In this document: positions 45,708 through 60,204 of the stretch, in pieces
Position numbering within the stretch: position 1 is the stretch's first letter
How the letters are laid out: each line of letters begins with the position of its first letter
NCBI GenBank assembly: GCA_905250075.1
Contig: CAJNOP010000522.1
Location: 19,907-83,906, forward strand
Source of the DNA: Rotaria sp. Silwood1
Lineage: Eukaryota; Rotifera; Eurotatoria; Philodinida; Philodinidae
Direction of reading: 5' to 3'
DNA: 64,000 nucleotides
The notes under the pieces: model-generated
Told to the model about the DNA's origin: nothing
The model's database searches: none
The model's input: only the letters and a program-made list of their open reading frames with translations
Program-made: the position numbers and the translations under genes

Positions 45708-48700
45708 TGAGAAAGTTTTTTTTTTTGTTCGTGTTTACTTTATTTTAAATAATAATTCATCTAAAAGGAAATGAAAGGATCTACTATATATATATATATT
45801 GTTGGTTTTTGTTTTACCGTTGGAAAAGTAAGATAGTAGGGAATATATAGAATGTAATTCAATTAAAAATAATATAAAAAGGAAATCGAAAATGTTTTCT
45901 ATTTCCGATTTTGTTTCTTATCTCAAAAAGAAAAAAGAACAAAAGATTAATATTTAATTTTAAAATAATAATTCTTTTTTTCAAGTATTAAATAGCATAG
46001 ATTAAAGTTTCTCTATTAGAAATTCTTTGCATATCCGGTTCTTAGTAAAAATAGTAAATATGTATTTAAATAAGTACATTATTTTTCTGCTTTATCTATC
46101 GTGAACTCATTTGTCATAATATTTTACTTAAAATAAACTCATCAATAAAATTATTTTGCGTATATTATAAAAATTCAAAACTAACAATCGAAAAAGAAAT
46201 ATTTATAAATAAAAGAATCTTTTTGATTTAGAAAATACACTTATATTCAATAAACAAACTCTAGCTTAAAATTACTTTGAACATTGCAATCTATATTGTT
46301 TTATAGGTTTAAAAGATCATCAAACAGTAATTTGATCTTAATTCTCAAAACTAAAAAGTTACTCAGTGACCTTAGAATGTCATATTATTTTTGTGTTATA
46401 TAATTTGTTATACTATCTCTTATTATATTTTTTATTCCAGATTTTTGTATAAAATGATACTTTCGAAATATGATTAAAATCAATTTTGTTAACGACTCAT
46501 TTTCGACAGATCAAAATTTTGCATTGATCTCAAACTGTTATTTCCTTAGACAAAATAATAATGTAGAAGAAAAAACAAAAATTATGACAACTCATTTGAT
46601 AAGAAAAAAACACTACTGAAGATTGATTAGATTCTAGTCAACAACAACAAAAAAAAAGAAAACAAATCGAATTTTAAAATCAATTTCTGATACATTTTAG
46701 TTGACTTCATAAATGATGAATATTAAAATTGCACTGAAATTTAATAAAATTAAGATGTTAAAAAACAAACAAACATGAACATTCGAGAACTATTACTTTC
46801 AATTGACATTGATGACTCGTTTAAAAACTCATTACATTTATTACACAAAAGAAAAAACACATAATAGCATATTCATCATACGAAAATCTATCTTGTCTAT
46901 ATTCATTAAATCAAATTTTGATATATTTATAAAACAAAAAAAAGAAAAAAAAGATTTGCATAACAAATTATTTAATCATATAAGTCTAAGCTTAAAAATA
47001 CTTACAAAATTCATAAATTATTATATTTATCTTATACTTTATATACACTATCAAAATTCTTCTTGTTTTTTTTTAGATTAATAAGAAAACTATGATAGGA
47101 ATGCATAAGATTAAAAATAATCTGTTGTTTTTCTTTTTTATATTCGCTCCGAAGCTCTTGTCTACTATTTTTGCTACTAACTTATAACGGAAAAAGAGAA
47201 TCTACACAACTTACTTTGATAATTATATATAAAAATTATAAATGAGAAAAGAAAAAAAACACAAAAATTATATTCATAGTTTATATATGACATAAATCAA
47301 GAGTTTTCAAGTATCTAAGTCATCCATATAATTACGAGACAACTAAATAAAAGATTAAAATTAAAAATTAAAAAAGAAAAGTACTTTTTTCTTCTTTTCA
47401 TCATTAAATTAAAAATATAGTATCATGCAACTCATTGAGACACTATTATTCACAGTCATTAAATAATAACTAAACCATATTAATTTGTAAACATAGAAAA
47501 AAAAAAAAGCAAAATAATATGATATCAAAAAGCAAAATCTAACTTATTCTTTTTCTTGTTGATGAAAAAGTGGAGAGAAGCTTTGATGATTTTATTTTTT
47601 TTTTCTTTTATTAATACCCAAAATACAATATTTATATCATTATTATTTATTCTATTCATAGTTCTTACCATTACGAACACTTCAAAGATGATATCCTTCA
47701 AAACAAACAAAAAACAAACTCATATTGAAACTTATTCAATTGTATAAAGTACATCCGTGCTAGAATAGATAATAGCTTTGTTGTTTTTTGTCATAGCAAT
47801 CAGTCCGGATATGAGTGAAATAAAGATTCAAAGAATGGACATATATATGTAGTTTGCTGCCATCATCAATTATTCTGAATTAATGTTCGAGACAAACGAA
47901 CAATATAATATGATAAAAAAAAGAGACATAGAGAAATAAACTGTAAGAGGTTAAAAAGTGCTAAAAAATCAAGAATAATAAATGATCAGAAAATAATTTT
48001 TATGATTTTGTTAATATTATACCAACAGCTGAAATAAATATGAAATTATTGATAAAACAAAAATTCGATAATTCACATATCTTTAAAACAAAAATAAAAC
48101 TTTTCATATCCTTCGTAGATTTTCTTTTAATAAATTTCTATAAACTATTTATTTCAATTAATATTTGAAATTTGTTTTTTTTATTTTGAATGTTTAAAAA
48201 ATTTCTATTTTTGAAGTTTTTTATTTTTGTATTAGAGTTATCAGAGTTTATAGTCTCTCATATGAAATCATTCTAGTCATTGCTAAATATAAATTTTTCA
48301 TTAGAATATTAATAAAGACATAAATAGTAGTGACACATCAATTTATCTATTAATGTTTTTCTCCTACAAGGAAAAAAATAGGGGATTATCTATAAAGGAC
48401 GCCAATGTAAAAAAAAATTGCATTTTTTAGACTTCTTTTTCTATTCAATTTTGATTCTATCTCTTCATGGACATCTAATATCTAATATGTTTTCAAAAAA
48501 AAGAAAAAACCTATTTGCTAAAATATCCTACATATTTTTTTTTTTATATTAAAAGACTGATATATATGATCTATTTGTTAGATGATACGTCTTAGAAACT
48601 CGGAGAAATTTACTTTTCTTTTTAATGTTATCTCTCTCAGTAGAGTTTTTGCTAATCTTTCCCTCTGTACTTCTATTAGTTGCTTCTCAATGAATGACTT

Positions 48701-51700
48701 AAATATAAAATTAATCATAATTCTGAAAATAGATAGAATTTTTTAAATGAAAAACTTTTATTTATATATGAAATAAATTCACTTACCTGTAAAAATGATT
48801 ATGTTTTATTAATTTTTATTAATTAAAACTGAATAGTCAACTATCTAATGTAATCTCTAGCATAAATAATGATACTAGTGTATAGACTTAATTCATATTT
48901 GGATTATGATCTTAGACCAAATAATGTATAGTACGTTGTGACGTATTATGTCAGTAGATATTCTAGAAGTCGATGATGTGTTGAAAGAATGTATTTCGAA
49001 GGATTATTCGTCTACAATAGATAACGATGAAAGAAATAAGTATCTAAAAAAGACAAACTTAGTTATTTGAAAGGTCATCTTGAATTTCATTCACTATCAG
49101 AATAATTTACTTGAAAAACAAAGATTAAATACTCTTTTATTGAATTTTATTAAAATTGATTGAATATTCTTAATCAATTTATATCAAATCGAGGTAAAAA
49201 AAAAACATATATATTTTCAACATACTTTTGTACTAATTACTATTATCCTATAGAGTGTTGAATTCATTATAATGATCAAACGAACTGCACATTAATATAT
49301 ATATATACCTATATTACTGTCGATTATTTTTAAACTAAACCGCCGAATTATTCGTGCGGAAATGAATTGATGGAACATTATTTCCTCTTAATGAAGAATA
49401 AAGAATTAAAATGTTTGAAAAATAAACTCATTTATGTAGATTTACGTGAATTCTTTTTTTTGTTTTGTTGTAAATTTTTTTCTAGATGATATGTTTATAA
49501 ATTATAATATTTTATTAATTCAAATAAATAAATCTTATTTAGCATATAATAATTGAACCTTATATTTGACAATCCTATAAATCAAAAGAAAAATCGTCGT
49601 TGTTTTCTTTTCATTGAAACCAAAACCTTGACAAAGAGATAATGTTCATAATTATTCATTGTACTATAATGACATAAGTTTATAGAAAAAGAAATAAAAA
49701 AAAACGAAGTCTGCTAGAAACAATGTCGAATCTTTTTATCATCACTATTTATGTTTTATTTTTCTAAGATGCTAAAAAAAATAAGTGATCGAAATAAGAA
49801 TTCTATGATAATATGAATTTCTCGTCGATGTCATCATGGTTGTTTATTTGATTTTCATTAGCCAGACAGACAATCCTACAAAGATAATAAGAGGATCAGA
49901 GATGATAATATGACCATGAAGTTAATTGTAACGAAATGAAAGAAAACATAATTATAATACTGATGATAACCTTTGAACAACAAACGACATTGAAGCATTC
50001 AGGCGATGAAGGTTTTTGGTTTTGTTTTAAGACAACATACATATATATTAAAATATATAATGATAATAATTATTTAATTCTCATTCCTATTTTCAAAGAT
50101 ATCTAACAAGAATATCAATTAAAAATATTATCTATTCGATGAGATATATTAATTAAACTGAATATTAATTTTCACTCACAACATTCAATTGATATAATAA
50201 TACTTCTTAGTTAAAAGTGAGACAGAGCAAAAAAAACAACTAGTTAGATAAAATTCGATTTAGCATGAAAATACAATGGCAAACATAGTGAACAATAAGT
50301 TTTTATATTAATAATTAAAAATAAAATTTTCTATTGTATTCAATCATCATCTATCTAATTTTTATAGTATTTTTTTTTTCTGCATCCAACGATCTTATTT
50401 GATGAAATTATTTTCTATTATCGATTTTCTCTAATGTCTTGCCGACTAGTCATAACCATATGGTATTCATATAATTAAGTGTATTGCAATGGATCGTTAA
50501 ATAAGTAAATATTGTTAATCACATTATATACAACATACATTATGATGATGAGATAATTATGCAATCTTGTAGAATTCGATATCCAAACATATGTTTGCCG
50601 CCAGCATAGTAGTCTGTTCAACGTTATATTATCCTTCTTTTCTATGACGCCGTCCTCCCGCCTATTTATCCATATTTAGGCTGGTCTATGAGCACATAAT
50701 CCTTGACGTCTGTCATTGACAATAAAATGTATACATACATATATATATATGTACAATAAAAATGATTTTAAGAAGATTTCAAATCGAACATTTCAGAAAA
50801 AGTCATTAAATATCTAAATATATTTCTATGAATACAAAAATATATTATTATTTATTTTTCAAACAAAACTAGAAATAGTTAAAGTTCAATCTAGTCAAAG
50901 ATAGACACAACTATTCATATTATCTTTAAAGCATATGTTATTTTGTCTAATGTCATATGAACATATATATATAAATACATAATTACAAGGTTGATATGGA
51001 TATTTTCTTATTGGTATCGTGTTATTGATTTATCAATTGTCTGTTGAACTACTAATCTATAGAAAAGTATTTTTTTATTTCCTATGTTAATCAAATCGAC
51101 CTCGTCTGATTATTCAATACACACTTCTTGTTACAGACATTATGAACAAGTAACCATCTGATTGAAACAGTCGTGTGAGCACATCGAACATTGATCAAAT
51201 ACTAATCAATCTATAGACTATGAATAATTATATGGATTCTGTATAATGATTATAAAAAAAAAACTATGTATTCCTTGTTTTTTTGTTTCGATAGTTTTTG
51301 AAGAGTACAAAAAGAGACATCTTATTTAATCTTTTATTATTATCAAGAAGAGGATTTATTATAAATGAAAAGACCAAAACGAACAATGCTAGTATATTTA
51401 TTCAAACGGAAAGAGAAAACATATATATTCTAATGAGTTGGATTGAGCGACATATAAGAGAGAGAAAGAGAGAAAGAAGATGCGCCCGTCTATTACGTAA
51501 TTCGGGTAGCGAAACTGTTTTCCGACTACTCGACTATATACAGTTCGATCGACTAGCTAGGTCAATGAGGCACAAAAAGAAAAAGAAGAATGAATGAATG
51601 AATGAGAGTAATTGGGGTCTTTGCATATTGTATATAAAAACGACCATCAAATCATAATTTGATTTTTGGTGGTAGCTTGATTTATAACTTTACTTATACT

Positions 51701-52720
51701 ATACTTCTTTTTTTTCTCTTTATCGTATCTTCTACAAAAAAAAAAAAAAAACAATTGATTCAGTTTTTCTTTTTCGAATGATATAATCATTACACTGAAC
51801 TCTCGGAAGTTTAAATTATTCGATGAATATAAAACGAATGATTACAAAGATATGTGCTTACCATATGTAAGTAAATTTTGTATAAATCTTATATATATAT
51901 ATATATTATTTTTAATAATTAGTATGAAAAATCATTTTTTCTTTTTGTTTAGCTTCTGTTTTTGACAGTAAATGAGTAGGTATCTATTAATAATCGTTCT
52001 ATTTTTATTCTATATATTATTTAAAAATGATTTCAAAAAAATTTTTATTCATCTTTGATATAACCATAATCATTTTAACGATTGTATTACGTTTATTTTA
52101 TATGCGTGCATTGATTTGATTTAGAGAAGATGGATGTGTAGGCATGTGAAAAAATATATATATATGTGTGTGTGTGTGTGTATGCGCCTTTTTATGCGGA
52201 TAAGAATAGAGAAAATGAATCCTGATTAAAACTAAAGCGAGTCACGCTCTGTCGCCAACTACTATAAGTAGCGTTACTCATTCACAAATATTAGGTTTTA
52301 ATCTTATGACAAATATCTATGTGGATGAAAGAATAAAATTATTCTTAATAGAAGAATATATATATATATATATACGGATAGAGATGTTGAGAATAGTTTT
52401 ATTTGTTTTCATTTGCATAATTATACCATACAGAGAATTTCTGCTGGATATCTTGAGAAAGACATATATAAAAGCAAAGATTTAACTTCTGATATTATTA
52501 TTCTAACCTCTCTAATCTCTTCTATGAGTATATAACAAAAAAAATGTTATCCCCGTAGATTTTGTATAGAATATATGTATGTATAGACCTTCATCAATGA
52601 CAACCACCTACCTAATAATATATTTGAAATTAGATGATAGTGATCTTTGTAACTTGATCTCTCTTTCTCTTTTGTTTCTATCTTTATATTTTAGTTATTA
52701 AGATGTAATCATTTATTATT
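45708..52720. other. Seven-kb gene-poor region between two divergent GPCR genes
   Basis: Very AT-rich DNA without a supported gene. Short frames at 46803, 47525, 47556 and 51298 lack motifs. A TG/AT dinucleotide run lies at about 52155-52182. A stretch with purine-rich and CpG-containing strings lies at about 51440-51570. As the shared upstream space of two divergently transcribed receptors it probably holds both promoters, but I see no specific site. Confidence 0.45.
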
Positions 52721-54973
52721 ATGATGAATACAACTCTAACAAATTTTGATTATATTTATAATAATCATTTTGTTCAAATAGCTTCACGTAGTGAAAAATT
52801 TATTTTACCATGTTTATTATTAATTGGAACGACATGTAATACATTAACATTTGTTGTTATGAGACGAGGTCGTATGAAACATTCATCATCATGTTTTTAT
52901 ATGGCTGCATTGGCTATAGCTGATACATTTGTTTTATGGATTGGTTGTTTTAATCGATGGTTAGAATTATTAGAAAAACAAAGACCTATTTTAGCTTGTA
53001 ATATGTGTTGCAAATTGGGTACATTTGCATTTTTTTTCTTTGCTGATTGTAGGTAAGCAAATAAAAAGAACATTTCATTATATGATAGATTAATGTTCAT
53101 AACTAATGAAATCTTAAAATATTTTCTTTTTAATTATTTTTATATCTGTAAATGACATATACTAGATTTTATTTTAGAAAAGCTCAGTCTTTTTTTATAT
53201 GTTTAAATTTATCTTATGCTTTTTTTTTATTTTTAACAGTTACTCTCGCGTTAATATAATTTCAAACTAAACTGACATTCAAGTTGTTTTTTTTTTTCAT
53301 TATATGTTTAAGAATAGTTTTATTTTCATATAAGGATCATAGAGTAGAAATTATTGATAATTATGGTAACAAGAATGAACTATATATTTAAAGAAAAAAA
53401 AGAAATTTTTTTTAACTTAGATTATGTCCACATAAATGATTGTGACAATATAAAATAACAATCAACAGGAACTTCTATTAATAAGAATTAATTATCTTGA
53501 TAGTACGTTTTATTATCATAGAAAGTTTCTAATTCATCTAAATTGAAAATCATACTCTAAAGTTATAGATTTAATAAATTATAAGTTCTTATTAATAATA
53601 TATCATTTATAAGTTAATTCGAAATCTTTTTGAATATTGTTTATTTTTCTAGTGTATGGATAACAGTTGCAATGACATTCGAACGATATATAGCTGTTTC
53701 TCAACCACTTCGTGCTAGTCAAATTTGTACTATAAAACGAGCACGTTACATTCTTTTAAATATTTTTATTATATTCTTTTTAATTAATGCACATTTTTTA
53801 TGGACATTTCATTTATCATTAACAGAATTTCATTGCATACCATTTAATCAACAATCAATTTTTTTAAAATATTTTACATGGTTTGATTCATTTAAATATT
53901 CATTTTGTCCATTTACATTATTAATAACACTTAATATATTAATTATAAAAAGTTTATTAAATGCTCGAAATAAAAATAAATTATTAGAACAACAAACATC
54001 AACTATTTATAATAATAATAATAATAATAATATTAATATTAAACCTTCTTCAATATCATTTTCTTCAACATCAACAAATATAAGTGGATATACATTAATA
54101 AAAAAATTTAAAAAAAAACAATATCAACAACATATATCAACAAAAACTTTATCATATAGACGTGTTAATCGTCGTTTAACAACAATGTTATTAACTGTAT
54201 CATTTGCTTTTTGTATTTGTTCAATGCCTATATCAATTATGCAATTAATTGATGCAATTTATTCTGATATAGAACAACGTTCAAAGAAAATGAATATTGC
54301 TATTACTATAGGAAAAATTATAGCTGAAATATCTCAATATATTAATCATTGTAAGCTTTATTTTTTTTTGTTATTCTAATTAATAAAAAAAACTTTTTGT
54401 TGTTTTTTAGCTTCAAATTTTTTCTTGTATGCTTTTACGGGTCGAATATTTCGTCATGAACTTTGGAGATTATTTACTTGTTCTCATCATAGATTTTTTT
54501 CTTCATCATCACAACGTTTAAGATATCGTGCAAAAAAAATAATATCATTTCATAATCCAACACAAGGTTTACATGAACATTTTTATTCACATGGTCAATA
54601 TCATACAAAAATAATTATTGCTCCTAGACATTTATTAAAAACATCACAAACTAATAATTATCGTCAAAGTATTTCTAGTAGTTATTCATTATCACAAACA
54701 CCAATAACAAAACAAAATTCTCAATATCAAATTGATAATTCATTAACGTCATATCGTCATTTATCAATTTCTACACATCCAAATTCATTAACACAAACAA
54801 CATCAATTATTTTGCCTGAATTACCATCATTATTTATTAAACAAAAAACAACACTTGCTTCATTTGTTGCAAATATTAAAACTGATCATACAACACCTTT
54901 ACTTAATTCATCAGTAAAATGTCAAACAAGACAACCATATGGTCTTACAGATATAACATCAAATTCTTTATAA
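52721..54973 (+). CDS. Rhodopsin-class peptide-type GPCR, gene 2 (530 aa)
   Basis: Three exons join in phase: 52721-53052, 53653-54350, 54411-54973. TM1 is FILPCLLLIGTTCNTLTFVVM, followed by the loop RRGRMKHSSSCFYMAALAIADTF. TM3 ends MTFERYIAVSQPLRASQ, TM6 reads TMLLTVSFAFCICSMPISIM, and TM7 is NHSSNFFLYAFTGRIFR. An expanded third intracellular loop carries an Asn run and Ser/Lys-rich sequence, and the tail is Ser/Thr/Gln-rich. The first intron sits at the same place as in the paralogue at 43941-45707. The second interrupts TM7 after INH and is not shared, while the paralogue has its own intron after AKW. The two diverged some time ago. The start is one of two adjacent ATGs. Ligand unknown; a neuropeptide is likely from the family. 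Confidence 0.88.
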
Positions 54974-55646
54974 CATTGAAAGAATTTATTCAGTTTTTTT
55001 TTTTTTTTTTTTTATAATCTATTATAATTATAAACTCAAATTTGTTTATATCAATGAGTAATTCTTAATAGTGTGTAATTTGAATTTTATCATTAATAAA
55101 ACAAATATATTATATAGATTATTGTCTGTATAATATTTCTGAGCATATGTATTCATAATTTGATATTTAATAACATTCTATTCGAGTTAAATTGTTGTAG
55201 AAAATTTTTTTAGTAGGATAAATTTATGTATATTATGAGTAGTTTTTATAAAAGATATGAATCATTTCGAATAGGATATTCGTCATTGATAGATTTAAAA
55301 TGTGTTTTACATAAATATTTGAAAAGTGTTTAACAGAAAACAAAGCTTTTGATAAAATCATGACGTATCTACATAATATTCATCAGTATTTTATGAATAA
55401 ATAAATTCTTCGATTACAAAATGAAAAGAGTTTTAAGCTTCAAATCAAATTCAATTAATTCTGTTTTCTTTTGATGAGATCAACAACTATATCCTTTTTC
55501 ATATTGATCTTATCCGTACAGTAAATATATTCAATAATCTTATCAGATATTGCTTTGCCATAGTCTTTTTTTTTTCGATTAAGAAATAAAACGTATAAAA
55601 ATCATTCTTATCAATACATTAAAACTTAAGAATAACAAAAAGTAAC
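54974..55646. other. 3' flank of GPCR gene 2; template of a downstream duplicate
   Basis: Starts with a T run after the stop, then AT-rich DNA without coding signal. About 55060-55560 has a clear diverged copy at about 60257-60785, so it was part of a segmental duplication. Confidence 0.5.
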
Positions 55647-58600
55647 ATGATGAAAATCATCATTCTTTTTCTATTCATATTCATTAATGACAGTCAATTA
55701 CAAGAAATAATTACTCTTTTCAATTGTACTTTTGATTCTGGTTTCGTTGATGATTGTATCTTTCAAAGTGTACTATCACCAACTAATAATCTAAATCTAA
55801 GTATTGATCAAACTTTACCTGCTAATAGTATCAATCTACCTGATAGACCTTTGTCTGATGCTACATCTGTGTGTAAGTTAAATAGAATGTCATGAGAGAA
55901 AAAAAAATGTCGACTTTTTTTTGTAATTTTAGTTTCACCTACTATGGAAGGAGAAATGTGTCAATTTCCATATGATTTGAATGGATGGGATATGTACTTT
56001 TGCCTCTATCAAGAAACTACAAAAAACTACACATGTCCAACAAATTTAGGAAATCAAACATGTATCAAAGGTTATTTTTTTGTTAAATTATATCTTAATG
56101 CTTCTCATAGAGAATTCTTAAAAAAAAAACAATAGGTCAATATGGCTATAAGACTACTTCTGATCCAAAGGGTTTTACTGAGATTTATAAATCAGTTACA
56201 GCAATGGTTATAAACTCAACTGATGAATACCAATGTCTTAGTTTTTATTATTATTTTACGGATAGTTTTCGAGAACCATCTATTATTTTTCGAATGAGTG
56301 CAACATCAAATACATCAAATAGTCAAAATATTGTAACTGTCAAACCAAATGATGCGAACAGATGGTACTACAGTCAAACGACATTTATGGTAGCACCAGA
56401 TGAGTACTATGTAAGATAAAAACTATTATGTTATACAACGTAACTATGAAATATTACTTTTATAGCTCATGCTAGGTCTTTATCGAGCTTCACATTCGAT
56501 TGATATAACGAATTTCACTTTTGCTATCGATAATATATTGATTAGAAATGGACGATGTCGTAAGTTAAAACAAAAGTATCTAATATTTCAGTGATTTTCT
56601 TCTTTTAGCTTATGTTTCCAATAATAGTCTAACTACAGATGGTTTGATATTTGTAAGATTGATTTGTTTCGATATAAACACTGTCACATAGATGGTTTTG
56701 TACGGTTATTGTATATGGTCTTAGATGATTCGAATACGGCCGCAACTTTACGAGTATGAGTTATTAGATGTTGACTGTTTACACACTGTATTTATTGTAA
56801 GCAGATCAAGATTTTATATTCTTTTTTTATACCCTATTGTATGGGGTGTGGCTAGGACTAACATAAAATGATTGGAAATAATCGTATTTTCCCGAATATA
56901 GATAACATCATTACTCTATATTATGATTGTCATTTGAAACTTGAGATGGCTTTTTAAAAAACTTACAGACCGTTCTTACGCAGCTCAACTTCTGGATGCA
57001 CTAATTCGTAGAAAGTATTGTTATAGATGACATTTTTTCCTGAATAAGAGTATGGTTGTTGTTGATGATTAGTATCAACTATCGTCTTTGGCTTTTAGTC
57101 TATCCGAAGCTATGGTTGTGACATTTCAAATAGGAAATGAAGGTGTCGGATATGATCAAAAACAGATATATTTTAGTATTTTTTGACTTATTCTAACTGG
57201 TTTTGTCACTCCGGTCTGGTATTAGACAAAACCTGCGAATATATTCAGAAAGAACATTTAAAACTGAGCACAACTGACATGAAAAACTCCAAAGACTCCA
57301 GTAGAACACAAGGAACTAATCATGGTTGATCTAAATCCCTAGCTAAACTTAAGTTTTTTTGTCTGTAATAGTCTGGCAAGATCTGATTGGACACTGAGAT
57401 TTGAAAAATATCTTTAGGTGATCAGAATTGAATTGATGTTCGTTCTTCATGTACAGTACTTATTATGAAGAAGAGACAGATGTAAAGTGTAGAAAAAAAC
57501 CTCTGATATCCCTAATAGAAACTTGATAGTCACTACAAGATTGGTGGTTATAGAGAAAGTAACTCGAAAATAGTTTTAAATGCTGTAGTCGATTCTACTC
57601 CATAGGTTTCAGAGAAAGCTATCGATTGACGTCCATACTATCTAAAAAATTCAATGAAAGCTTAACACTAAGAATAACAAAAAGATTTTTTAGAGATAAT
57701 CAGGAGAAAGAAACGCTTGTTAGTACAGAGAAGTCCTAAATGACATTAAATCATGAGAAGCTCGGTAGTAACAGAGAGTATTCAATGAAAATACACAGTA
57801 GTGTAGCAATTTATGGTGGCTAATGGAATATTGAAGTGATACAATGCGTAAACAGTAATCAAATACGACGTCGTTTCGTACTGTAGTGAATTGTAATAAG
57901 ATGCATCGTATAAGTCGTCGTTTTCCAGTCGAATATCATCTATATGCAACCGTATACACCCATTCAGGTGTCATATTGTTTGATCAGAGTAGTTTATAAT
58001 TGTAGAATGAAACGTTTACTATATCGACTAATTTGGACATGTATACAACAGAGAAGTAATATTATGTGATTTCAAAGACCTTTATAAAGTCTAATTTTTA
58101 TTTAAATAGGAATACTACTATTGAAATGCTAGAATTATCCACTACAGCCAATTTTGAAGAAGCTACGACAACTAATCGGCAGTCTTCCATTACGACGCCT
58201 ATGATTTCAACTACTACCGACAGCTTCAATACTCTCGGTGGTTTCTCTACTCAGAGTGATTCTTCTGCTCAGAATGATTCGTCTACTCTGAGTGATTCTT
58301 CTACTCAGAGTGATACATCTACTCAGAATGATTCGTCTACTCAGAGTGATTCTTCTGCTCAGAGTGATTCGTCTACTCAGAGTAGTTCGTCTATTCTGAG
58401 TAGTTCGTCTACTAAGAGTAGTTCGTATACTACTGGTAGTTCGTCTACTGCCAGTGATTCATCTACTCAGAGTAGTTTGTCTACACTTAGCAGCTCCTCT
58501 ACTCTGAGCAGTTCCACGACCACCGATGATTCGATAACAACAACTACTGCCACATCATACACTAACTCTCACTCGACAAATTCTACAAGTAAAACTTTGG

Positions 58601-59304
58601 TTACAACTTGCTCAAGCACAATATCAAAAAATACGACTCCTTTAAGTAAAACGGTACGTAAAACATTGTTTGACTAATCCATGAATATTCCGTAATCGAT
58701 ATTAAGCGTCCTAAAATAGAAGCTAAGGATCGACCAACTTGCAGTTGAAAAGATAGATCAAATAAGGGAAAGAATTATTTGAATCGATCAACTTCTATCG
58801 AAGTTCTGTTCAAAATACTCTTCAGATCCGAATTAGAACTGAAGTTGTCGATATCTGATAGCAAAAAATACTATACAACTTGAAATTGAAATTTCCTACA
58901 AAATATAATCATTCAGTAATGAATTTCTTTATTTGACACAAGGAATTTGAATACCATGATGTTTCAACAGAAATCTTTTTATACTTGTCTAGATGTCAAG
59001 ATTGAGAAACTAGTACTTTAAATATTTATCTAATTCTATTTTTCAAACAGACTACTAAATGATAATTCCTAATTTAGATGAAAACTACTACGAGTAGTCC
59101 TACAACAATATCATCCAACATTTTAACCATAAAACCAATATGTAAGACAATTGTTTTATTAATAATATTTTCATAAATATGTTTACCCAATCTATTTTAG
59201 CCAAGAATTGGATTCTACCGCTTGGTTTATCATTAGGTTTTGGTATTCCAGTAGTAACTGCAATCATTGTCATTGCAGTATATGTGGTGAAGTTTGTGCT
59301 TTAA
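55647..59304 (+). CDS. MAM-like, mucin-like single-pass membrane protein (506 aa)
   Basis: Eight exons join in phase: 55647-55872, 55933-56070, 56136-56410, 56466-56559, 56609-56652, 58078-58653, 59078-59141, 59201-59304. A signal peptide (MMKIIILFLFIFINDSQ) leads into a Cys-containing module of about 220 residues. It opens with FNCTFDSG and closes with FAIDNILIRNGRC, the pattern of MAM domains in cell-surface adhesion proteins. A Ser/Thr-rich stalk follows, built on a short STQSDSS-type repeat at about 58240-58510. The last exon gives a TM helix (GFGIPVVTAIIVIAVYVV) and a tail of only about three residues. The short tail suggests adhesion or a glycocalyx role rather than signalling; this is inference. 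The acceptor at 58078 is the least certain junction; it keeps phase, but another exon could lie in the 1.4-kb intron. Confidence 0.72.
58240..58510 (+). repeat. Ser/Thr coding tandem repeat
   Basis: Imperfect tandem 12-base units of the form TCTACTCAGAGTGATTCG encode ST-QSD-S repeats inside the stalk exon of the MAM-like gene. The Asp positions drift to Ser towards the 3' half. Copy-number variation between alleles would be expected. Confidence 0.8.
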
Positions 59305-60204
59305 TGAACAAAAAGACAAGAGACTCGTTCCATTTGATGGTGCTGACGAGAACCAAATAAACATTCATTTGCTTTTTTGTTTTGAAAATGTTTTCTTTTG
59401 TACTCTTCAAGGCTTTCCTGTTTCTAAGAGATTTTCTGTCAATTGATAACTGCTTTTAGCGTTTGAATTTTATCGAAACTGTTTTATGGTTAGCGGAATT
59501 TGTAGCGTCAAAAACGTGAACAATAGTTAATTACAATACAATGAATATTGGTAAAGTAGTAATGTGTAACTTTGAATATTGGAATTTGATTATTAACTAA
59601 AGAAAACAAACAATTATTCATGTAATCATTAATATTTCGACTGAAGATTGACGTGAACTCAATTGAAGCACATAATCTTTCTTTAAAACGCCTAGTTTTA
59701 GAGAGCTAGAGAAATATCAGACATATATAATCGATACAACTCGAGATTAATCATCTTATCTTTTTTTTTTTCATAGAAGAATTTTTCTCATGAGATATAT
59801 TATTTCTTAGTTGATGAAAATAGAAAAGAAATTTTCATAAAGCCATGCATGTATCTAAGAGTGATGAAAAAAATATTCTAAACTAAAAATAAAACCATAA
59901 GTTTTTCGAGATATTTTAATAATGTGGGTTACTTTGAAAGCGTCTTGAAATCAACTATAAGTAGACACAATTAATATCAAACGATCGTTCACAATAACCT
60001 TTCGTAAGGAAAGATTCCTTGGTCTAACTTATCTGGATAAGTTTTAAATATAAAAGCGTTTTTCATAAAACCGAAACGACCTTGAAGATTTCGAAAGATA
60101 TTTTGAAGAGTTTAAAAATTCAGAAATAATACTGACCACGTATTAGTAAAGGAAAAACTTATAATTGAAATATTTCCATATGATTAATCCTTGTAAGTTT
60201 CTAT
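59305..60204. other. Intergenic region after the MAM-mucin gene
   Basis: No coding signal seen. AAATAAACA at about 59355 may serve as the polyadenylation signal of the upstream gene. Confidence 0.4.
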
